Assembly: GCA_013041975.1 (NCBI GenBank)
Contig: JABDQZ010000367.1
Coordinates: 1 to 20,412 of the forward strand
Reading direction: 5' to 3'
Length of the DNA: 20,412 nt
DNA from: Gammaproteobacteria bacterium
GTDB taxonomy: Bacteria > Pseudomonadota > Gammaproteobacteria > Chromatiales > Chromatiaceae
Shown: in pieces, positions 15,388 through 20,412 of the stretch
Position numbering within the stretch: the stretch's first letter is position 1
Layout: the number at the start of each line of letters is the position of its first letter
The notes under the pieces: generated by a model
Databases searched by the model: none
Told to the model about the DNA's origin: nothing
Seen by the model: the letters and a program-made list of their open reading frames with translations, nothing else
Program-made: the position numbers and the translations under genes

Positions 15388-16618
15388 GTGTGATTCCCCG
15401 GGAAAGTTTCGGTTGTTTGCCAGTCAGACCCATGGCGAAACGACTGATTAGATGCCTGGTGCCTGGTAACATATCAACCGCAAGAATACCGGCATTTCGC
15501 GCCATCTTGACGACTGCAAGAGGATGTTCAAACAGCTTTACCATGGAGTCGGTTGCTGTCATAACATTGCGATGATCCTTCTTGCGCCAGTTTTCATATT
15601 CTGACAAAACCGAAAGCTGGCCGATATCAGCTTGCCTCTGATCAGCCTCTACAATCACTTCAGCAAGAGCGGCAACATCTCTGATGCCGAGATTGAAACC
15701 CTGCCCCGCAACCGGATGCACGGTATGCGCGGCATTACCAATCAGTGCCACTCGATGACGAATATGTTCGTCTACCTGTTTAAGTTTGAGCTCATAGACA
15801 AAACGCTTACCCATACGTGTAAATTTACCCAGGCGATAGCCGAATCGATGTTGCAATTGTTGCAGAAATTCATCATCAGACAATGCCATTACAGCCTGCT
15901 GATCTTCATTTTTTACCGTGTAAACCAGCGCACTGCGATTTTCTGTCATGGGCAATAACGCCACAGGGCCAGTGGTTGTAAAACGTTCATAAGCAATATT
16001 GTTATGAGGCTGTTGGCTGGATACATTGGAAACGATAGCCGACTGTCCGTAATCAGATTCACTCACCTTGATACCGAGCTGTTCACGCACGCTCGACTGA
16101 CCACCATCCGCCGCCACCAGCAGTTTTGCCTGCAGTGTTGATGGTTTTCCAGCAATCAACACATTGGCCGTGACTTTATTATCTTGCAGACTGAAATCTT
16201 CCAGTGTTGCCGGGCATAACAGGGAAACATCATCGACCTCAGTCAGGGTCGGCAGTAATACAGAACCGAGATCTCGTGCGGTAACAACATACCCCAGAGC
16301 TTCAACACCTTCTTCATGATGATCCAGGCGCGCAAACCCGAACTGACCCTGTTCAGAAACATGAATTTTGTCAATCGCTTCGGCTGAAGATGCCAGCTTT
16401 GACCATAAACCCAAGGCATCAAGAATACGTTTTGAACCATACGATAATGCAATGGCACGATCATCATAACTTGGCTGGGAGGTTGTATTTAAAGAATAAG
16501 ACTCGATAACGGCAATCGACAGTCCATGACCAGACAAGGCGTGCGCCAGACTGGCACCCACCATGCCGCCACCCACAATGATGACATCATAACTGTTCTG
16601 ATTTTCTAACTGATTCAT
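15380..16618 (-). CDS. ubiH: 2-octaprenyl-6-methoxyphenol hydroxylase
   Basis: A second FAD monooxygenase of the ubiquinone pathway, 412 aa. The dinucleotide-binding motif is VIIVGGGMVGASLAHALSG (12-30), DG motif VAADGGQSSVRE (168-179), and FAD motif GNAAHTVHPVAGQGFNLG (294-311). The GNAA form, in place of GDAA, is typical of UbiH and separates it from the neighbouring UbiI-type protein. Its start overlaps the pepP stop as ATGA (16615-16618), so the two are translationally coupled, and its stop overlaps the ubiI start. The product acts in the inner-membrane-associated Ubi complex. The UbiH assignment rests on both motif and gene order. Confidence 0.93.
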   Translation of the reverse strand: MNQLENQNSYDVIIVGGGMVGASLAHALSGHGLSIAVIESYSLNTTSQPSYDDRAIALSYGSKRILDALGLWSKLASSAEAIDKIHVSEQGQFGFARLDHHEEGVEALGYVVTARDLGSVLLPTLTEVDDVSLLCPATLEDFSLQDNKVTANVLIAGKPSTLQAKLLVAADGGQSSVREQLGIKVSESDYGQSAIVSNVSSQQPHNNIAYERFTTTGPVALLPMTENRSALVYTVKNEDQQAVMALSDDEFLQQLQHRFGYRLGKFTRMGKRFVYELKLKQVDEHIRHRVALIGNAAHTVHPVAGQGFNLGIRDVAALAEVIVEADQRQADIGQLSVLSEYENWRKKDHRNVMTATDSMVKLFEHPLAVVKMARNAGILAVDMLPGTRHLISRFAMGLTGKQPKLSRGITLD

Positions 16619-17925
16619 TTCGTCTGCATCTGACTTTCAATTTCTTCGATGGTTTTCGGAACCTGTTTGCTGAGGATGTCATAACCCTCTTTAGTAACAA
16701 CAACATCATCTTCAATTCGAATGCCTATACCCTGATACTTTCGAGGTACACCTCTTGTTCCTTTGGGGATATACAACCCCGGTTCTACTGTGAGTGCCAT
16801 TCCTGGTTCAAGTTCCCGCCATTGACCATCTACCTTGTAATCACCCACATCATGCACATCCATACCCAGCCAATGACCGGTTCGGTGCATATAATATTTA
16901 CGATAAGTCTCTTTCTTCAGTGCATTGGGCAGCGTGCCTTTCAGAATACCCAGCTTGAGAAGTCCTTTGGCAATCGTTTTAACCGCCGCATCATGTGGCT
17001 GGTTCCAGTGATTACCAGGCTTGACCTGTTCAATCGCAGCAAGTTGTGCATCGAGAACCAGTTGATAAAGTTCAGCCTGGGCTTTGCTGAATTTACCATT
17101 TACCGGATAAGTGCGTGTGATATCGGAAGCATAATAATCGAGTTCACAACCAGCATCGATCAATAACATATCACCATCTTTTAGCTCATTATTGTTTTCA
17201 ATGTAATGCAGCACACAGGAATTGTTGCCGCCACCAACGATGGAAGTATAAGCCTGTTGTCTTGCGCCTTTTATTGCACAACTGTGCCTGAATTCACTTT
17301 CCAGCTGATATTCCATCATGCCAGGCTGGCATTTACGCATTACTTTCTTGTGGGCGGTAGCCGAAATATTTGCCGCCTTGCGCATGGTGCTGATTTCAGA
17401 GCGACTTTTGTAGAGGCGCATATCGTGAAGATAGTGATCCAGCTCGACAATTTCCATCGGGCTTTGCATACCGGACCTGGCCTTGCTCTTTATTTTTGTA
17501 ATCCATTCTGACAGACGATGATCCAGATCACTGTTACAACCCATGGCATAGAAAATTCGACTTTTCTCTTCCAGCATACGAGGAAGAATTTCATCAAGAT
17601 CGGAAATCGGAAACGAATCATCTGCACCGTAATCTTCTACTGCGCCTTCCTGACCAGCCATCGGCCCATCCCACATCGCTTTGGTTTCATCTTTTGCGCG
17701 GCAAAACAGAATGTATTCGGCATGTTTGCGACCGGGAATCAAAACCGCAACAGCTTCAGGCTCGTCAAAACCTGTCAGATAGTAAAAATCACTATCCGGT
17801 CGAAACGGATAATGGACATCACGATTTCTCACTGACTCAGGTGCAGTCGGCAATATGGCAATGGAGTTTTTATCCATCGTACGCATCAACTGTTTTCTAC
17901 GTCGTTTGAATTCAGTGATATTCAT
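16615..17925 (-). CDS. pepP: Xaa-Pro aminopeptidase P
   Basis: A cytoplasmic dimetal aminopeptidase that removes N-terminal residues preceding proline. The ATG at 17925 gives 436 aa (E. coli PepP is 441), with AGGAAAG at 5-6 nt. The longer frame from 17949 lies inside the ygfB coding end. The N-terminal domain begins MNITEFKRRRKQL. The pita-bread catalytic domain has all five metal ligands: Asp257 (LLIDAG), Asp268 (SDITRT), His351 (HRTGHWLG), Glu381 (TVEPGLY) and Glu405 (IRIEDD). It overlaps the ygfB stop by 14 bp and the ubiH start by 4 bp, placing it in the ygfB-pepP-ubiH-ubiI operon. Confidence 0.96.
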   Translation of the reverse strand: MNITEFKRRRKQLMRTMDKNSIAILPTAPESVRNRDVHYPFRPDSDFYYLTGFDEPEAVAVLIPGRKHAEYILFCRAKDETKAMWDGPMAGQEGAVEDYGADDSFPISDLDEILPRMLEEKSRIFYAMGCNSDLDHRLSEWITKIKSKARSGMQSPMEIVELDHYLHDMRLYKSRSEISTMRKAANISATAHKKVMRKCQPGMMEYQLESEFRHSCAIKGARQQAYTSIVGGGNNSCVLHYIENNNELKDGDMLLIDAGCELDYYASDITRTYPVNGKFSKAQAELYQLVLDAQLAAIEQVKPGNHWNQPHDAAVKTIAKGLLKLGILKGTLPNALKKETYRKYYMHRTGHWLGMDVHDVGDYKVDGQWRELEPGMALTVEPGLYIPKGTRGVPRKYQGIGIRIEDDVVVTKEGYDILSKQVPKTIEEIESQMQTK

Positions 17926-18496
17926 TCGTGCTTTCCTGGTTGTCCTCAACAGGGTTGGTCAACAATGTTTCACGAATCAGCATGGAAGCAACCCATATAA
18001 ATTCGGTAATCTCAACTAGCGCATCTTCTTCCTCTTCGGATTCTTCGATGCCACCAACATCCATACGGGTGAAACTGGCAATATCTTCAAGCGCTTCTTT
18101 GGCTTCATCTGAAAGCTGTTGCTCAAACGCATCGCCACTTAAGCCCATACCATAGAGAAATCCCTGGCACCATTGCGAAACAGCTTGTGCTCTTGTTGCC
18201 AGACTGTTTTCATCATCGGGCAACAGCAACTGCATACCCAACCCGGCATCCTCAATCTGTCTGATAGTATTGGTGTAGAGCCCTTCTACTTCACTTCTGC
18301 AATCAGCAACCAGCAGATCACCCTCTTCTGCCTGATCAAACAATTCTCCAAACCAGTAGACGGGTAACTCCTGGTTCGATGAAATAACACCACAGATCAC
18401 GCCATGCACTTCTGCAGCATCGGCACTGGCATTTGCTGTCGTCAGCTTGTGCTGCAATTCCTGATACGCATCGCTATGCTCTTCGTTTTCCGTCAT
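17912..18496 (-). CDS. ygfB: UPF0149 family protein YgfB
   Basis: A 194-aa cytoplasmic, mainly helical acidic protein of the UPF0149/YgfB family, typically found upstream of pepP. The AEVHGVICG segment (28-36) and WCQGFLYGMG (109-118) are the recognisable conserved stretches. An acidic run (EESEEEED, 151-158) precedes the last helix EITEFIWVASMLIRETLL. The biochemical role is not established for most members; in Pseudomonas aeruginosa YgfB has been linked to regulation of AmpC-related genes. The ATG at 18496 lacks a good Shine-Dalgarno. It is the first gene of the minus-strand operon and is divergent from the coiled-coil/zapA genes, with about 114 bp between the starts. Confidence 0.93.
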   Translation of the reverse strand: MTENEEHSDAYQELQHKLTTANASADAAEVHGVICGVISSNQELPVYWFGELFDQAEEGDLLVADCRSEVEGLYTNTIRQIEDAGLGMQLLLPDDENSLATRAQAVSQWCQGFLYGMGLSGDAFEQQLSDEAKEALEDIASFTRMDVGGIEESEEEEDALVEITEFIWVASMLIRETLLTNPVEDNQESTNEYH

Positions 18497-18610
18497 TTTC
18501 AGGTATTTTTTCCTTTTTTAGACAAAATTCATGATAGCATGTAACTATTATCCGCAAATGAGTTAATTAGCTGATTGACCCCACAATTACAGCATTTTAT
18601 AGTCACTGCC

Positions 18611-18838
18611 ATGACACAAAAAGAACAATCAACCACAGTGGAAGTCGATCTCAAAGCACTTGAAGTCAGAGTCGAAGAATTGATTAAAGCCTGCGAGTTT
18701 TTAAAAGAAGAAAACAAGAGCCTGAAAGTCAATCAGGAATCACTTGTTTCCGAACGTGCGGCCCTGGTTGAAAAAACAGAACTGGCCAAAAACCGTATAG
18801 AAGCCATGATTGCCCGGCTTAAATCGATTGAGACCTGA
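18611..18838 (+). CDS. Small coiled-coil protein, TIGR02449-like (75 aa)
   Basis: After an N-terminal MTQKEQSTTVEVD, nearly the whole chain forms heptads with Leu/Val/Ile at regular spacing (LKALEVRVEELIKACEFLKE, then LVSERAALVEKTEL, then IEAMIARLKSIE). This predicts one long parallel coiled coil of about 60 residues, resembling ZapB in size and character. Small proteins of this kind (TIGR02449) lie next to zapA in many Gammaproteobacteria. The ATG at 18611 is used; an in-frame TTG at 18575 is possible, but neither has a convincing ribosome binding site. It lies 23 bp upstream of zapA on the same strand, so the two are probably cotranscribed and a divisome-related role is a reasonable inference. 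Confidence 0.85.
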   Translation: MTQKEQSTTVEVDLKALEVRVEELIKACEFLKEENKSLKVNQESLVSERAALVEKTELAKNRIEAMIARLKSIET

Positions 18839-18861
18839 TCAAGAACCGTTTCGGAAATACT

Positions 18862-19179
18862 ATGGCAAAACTCAAAGCCCAGCCTACCATTGTAAAAATT
18901 CTTGATAAAGAATATCGCATTGCCTGCGAACCGGACGAGGTTTCCGGCCTTAAATCATCGGCACAATACCTGAGTGACCAGATGAAACTCATCCGCGACA
19001 AGGGTAATGTCATCGGAGCAGACCGCATTGCGGTTATGGCTGCCCTGAACATAACGCACGAATTGCTTCACAAGACATCCGATAGCGAAGCTATTTCGGA
19101 TATTGTGAGCAAACGTATCAAAAGCCTTCGAGATAAAGTTGAAATTGCTTTAAATCAAACAAATCAGCTGGAACTTTAA
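18862..19179 (+). CDS. zapA: Cell division protein ZapA
   Basis: A cytoplasmic FtsZ-associated protein that bundles FtsZ protofilaments and stabilises the Z ring. It is 105 aa, the usual size. The N-terminal globular part (VKILDKEYRIACEPDEVSGL) carries the family pattern of an ILDKEY-like strand. It is followed by SAQYLSDQMKLIRDKG and GADRIAVMAALNITHELLH, then a C-terminal coiled coil ending in QTNQLEL. GGAA lies about 6 nt before the ATG. Its position immediately upstream of the 6S RNA and 5-formyl-THF cyclo-ligase is the standard gammaproteobacterial order and confirms the identity. Confidence 0.95.
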   Translation: MAKLKAQPTIVKILDKEYRIACEPDEVSGLKSSAQYLSDQMKLIRDKGNVIGADRIAVMAALNITHELLHKTSDSEAISDIVSKRIKSLRDKVEIALNQTNQLEL

Positions 19180-19199
19180 TTCAAATAGGTTTAGCCTGT

Positions 19200-19397
19200 A
19201 ATAAGGCGCTCCCTGCTGTACTCGAGAGTTGATCGGGTATTTTCTTGAGCCTAATCACTACCCTGGGAGCATAAAATGCCCACTTGTGTGCATGTCCACC
19301 TCGTAGTGGAAAGCCTTATAGTGACATTGTTGTTCCCACTTGAACCTTTTGGTTCAAGAACAAAGATCAATAACGATACAAGTGGGGAGCGCTCTTC
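19200..19397 (+). ncRNA. ssrS: 6S RNA
   Basis: 6S RNA mimics an open promoter and sequesters sigma-70 RNA polymerase in stationary phase. The ends pair: GCGCTCCC (19206-19213) with GGGAGCGC (19385-19392), forming the closing helix. The interior has the conserved CTTGAGCC word and the GTGCATG then small hairpin then AAGCCTTA arrangement (about 19290-19320). A perfect hairpin CTTGAACC (19339-19346)/GGTTCAAG (19351-19358) closes a TTTT loop, almost identical to the E. coli counterpart. It lies between zapA and the 5-formyl-THF cyclo-ligase, as in E. coli, and is of similar size. Exact ends are estimated from pairing, to within several bases. Confidence 0.9.
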
Positions 19398-19402
19398 CTC
19401 AA

Positions 19403-20002
19403 ATGAATACCAGGCAAATCAGAACCACCATTCGTCAACAACGACGCGTACTTTCTTCCAACAGGCAGCGCGTACATCAGTTATCTGTTCTTAGACACCT
19501 TAAACAATCTGGTCTGTTTAAACGCCATAAACGTTTTGCCGTATATCTTCACGACGATGGTGAGTTACACACCGATCTCATTATCAAAACCCTGTTGAAA
19601 ATGAAAAAGCGAGTGTTTTTACCTGTTCTCTATCCCTACTCAAAAAACCAGCTATGGTTTTACCCTTATAAAGCTGACACTCAATTGATAAACAATCGTT
19701 TCGATATTGCTGAGCCACCCATTATTGGCAAACCAATAATGCCTTCATTTCTTGATGTTGTTCTTATGCCTCTGGTTGGCTTTGATAACAAAGGTAATCG
19801 TATAGGAATGGGTGGTGGTTTTTATGATAGAACCTTTTCTTTCACCAGACGCTATAGTAATAAACGTTTACCTTTATTGATTGGTCTTGCACATGACTTG
19901 CAACGATGCATGAATATAAAACATCAGCCTTGGGATATAAGACTTGATGGTGTTATAACTGAAAAAAAAGTGATGAAATTTACTAAAGCTTTTTACTCAT
20001 AA
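19403..20002 (+). CDS. ygfA: 5-formyltetrahydrofolate cyclo-ligase
   Basis: This enzyme converts 5-formyl-THF plus ATP to 5,10-methenyl-THF, clearing an inhibitory folate by-product of serine hydroxymethyltransferase. The ATG at 19403 gives 199 aa. An in-frame start at 19340 would lie inside 6S RNA and is rejected. Motifs are the N-terminal basic RQQRR (11-15) and the ATP/phosphate loop GMGGGFYDR (135-143), preceded by LMPLVGFDNKGNRI. The Asp after WDIRLD and the VITEKK tail are usual. It is probably cotranscribed with 6S RNA, as in E. coli. The coding sequence is visibly richer in A and T than the neighbouring operons. It is functionally connected to the glycine cleavage genes through the folate pool. 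Confidence 0.94.
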   Translation: MNTRQIRTTIRQQRRVLSSNRQRVHQLSVLRHLKQSGLFKRHKRFAVYLHDDGELHTDLIIKTLLKMKKRVFLPVLYPYSKNQLWFYPYKADTQLINNRFDIAEPPIIGKPIMPSFLDVVLMPLVGFDNKGNRIGMGGGFYDRTFSFTRRYSNKRLPLLIGLAHDLQRCMNIKHQPWDIRLDGVITEKKVMKFTKAFYS

Positions 20003-20028
20003 GTCGTTAATAAAAAAAGTTAAAGTTT

Positions 20029-20058
20029 TTAACATCAATAACCTAGTATTTATCTAAT
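20029..20058 (+). promoter_or_regulatory. Candidate promoter for the lysine/alanine-rich gene
   Basis: TTAACA (20029-20034) and TCTAAT (20053-20058) each match a sigma-70 hexamer at five of six positions, with an 18-bp spacer. TATACT at 20066-20071 is an alternative -10 but lacks a good partner. The gap between the cyclo-ligase stop and the next start is 107 bp and very A/T-rich, so chance matches are easy. Confidence 0.35.
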
Positions 20059-20109
20059 ACTGGATTATACTTTTTATGAGTTTTACGTAGCTGCTTCTGG
20101 AGGGAAGAT

Positions 20110-20412
20110 ATGGCAATTAAGAAAAAGGCAACCAAGAAGAAGGTCGCTAAAAAGAAGGTCGCTGCTAAAAAGAAAGTAGCAGCAAAGAAAAAAGTAGCCA
20201 AGAAAAAGGTTGCTAAGAAAAAAGTCGCTAAAAAGAAAGTGGCTAAAAAGAAGGTAGCAAAGAAAAAGGCTGCCAAAAAGAAAGCCGCTAAAAAGAAGGT
20301 AGCGAAGAAAAAAGCTTCCAAAAAGAAAGCCGCTAAAAAGAAGGTAGCGAAGAAAAAAGCTGCCAGACCAAGCACCACAAAACGCAAGGTCGCACCGAAA
20401 AGGAAAAGGAAA
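20110..20412 (+). CDS. Histone H1-like lysine/alanine repeat protein, partial at window end
   Basis: The frame opens at an ATG with GGAGGGA just upstream and runs without a stop to the last base: 101 codons, C-terminus missing. After MAIKKKATKKK it consists of roughly fifteen five-residue units of the VAKKK/AAKKK type. It then changes at about residue 86 to a Pro/Ser/Thr/Arg-containing basic stretch (ARPSTTKRKVAPKRKRK). There is not one acidic residue in the visible part. Such tails resemble eukaryotic histone H1 C-termini and bacterial H1-like or AlgP-type proteins, which bind DNA non-specifically and compact it; that role is inferred from composition. The A-rich coding strand produces a long spurious Phe-rich frame on the opposite strand. 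Confidence 0.85.
   Translation, partial: MAIKKKATKKKVAKKKVAAKKKVAAKKKVAKKKVAKKKVAKKKVAKKKVAKKKAAKKKAAKKKVAKKKASKKKAAKKKVAKKKAARPSTTKRKVAPKRKRK
20275..20364 (+). repeat. 45-bp direct tandem duplication inside the lysine/alanine gene
   Basis: Bases 20275-20319 and 20320-20364 are identical except for the first base of the last codon (TCC versus GCC). Elsewhere in the gene the five-residue units use varied codons (GTC, GTA, GTT and GTG for Val), so this near-identity indicates a recent duplication of three pentads, not codon-biased coincidence. It implies that repeat number varies between strains. Confidence 0.85.

Noticed and set aside
19340..19402. N-terminal extension of 5-formyl-THF cyclo-ligase
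   Set aside because: This stretch is the 3' half of 6S RNA. The ATG at 19403 fits the family length.
20043..20387. Long Phe/Ala-rich open frame on the minus strand
   Set aside because: It is the exact complement of the AAG/AAA-rich lysine repeat gene. It has no own ribosome binding site and its composition is a mirror artefact.

Overview
The window looks like a piece of a gammaproteobacterial chromosome from outside the Enterobacterales. The block ygfB-pepP-ubiH-ubiI on the minus strand, divergent from zapA-6S RNA-ygfA on the plus strand, is the arrangement known from E. coli and many other Gammaproteobacteria. The glycine decarboxylase P protein is split into two subunits (gcvPA/gcvPB), which Enterobacterales do not do. 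Genus cannot be assigned from the sequence alone.

Layout. Bases 1-908 hold the tail of an unseen plus-strand gene and two small minus-strand genes for exported proteins of unknown function. Bases 908-2752 hold lgt followed by thyA (minus strand), separated by a 116-bp palindromic repeat. Divergent from lgt is an unrecognised membrane-anchored protein (2795-4039), followed by a small XRE-type regulator. Bases 4529-11336 form a long minus-strand run: gcvT, gcvH, gcvPA, gcvPB, a PfkB-family kinase and an RlmI-like rRNA methyltransferase. A second palindromic repeat lies between the last two. Bases 11436-14058 hold a ferric-iron ABC transporter pair (binding protein and fused permease) under a near-consensus promoter overlapped by a Fur-box-like site. 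Bases 14173-18496 hold the tightly overlapping ubiI, ubiH, pepP and ygfB genes (transcribed ygfB to ubiI). Bases 18611-20002 run the other way: a small coiled-coil protein, zapA, 6S RNA and 5-formyltetrahydrofolate cyclo-ligase. The window ends inside a lysine/alanine repeat protein resembling histone H1 tails.

How they work together. GcvT/H/PA/PB oxidise glycine and load one-carbon units onto tetrahydrofolate. ThyA consumes 5,10-methylene-THF and YgfA returns 5-formyl-THF to the pool, so folate one-carbon metabolism recurs through the window. UbiH and UbiI hydroxylate the ubiquinone ring. The iron transporter pair sits where E. coli has ubiI directly followed by gcvT, so it looks like an insertion into a conserved block.

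No defence system, CRISPR array, prophage or insertion sequence was seen. The most interesting non-genic signal is the pair of palindromic elements at 1798-1913 and 5750-5833. Their stems differ in sequence, but their loops share the same ordered words (TCTC, CAGGGAT, ACGGCGT), which suggests one dispersed repeat family.
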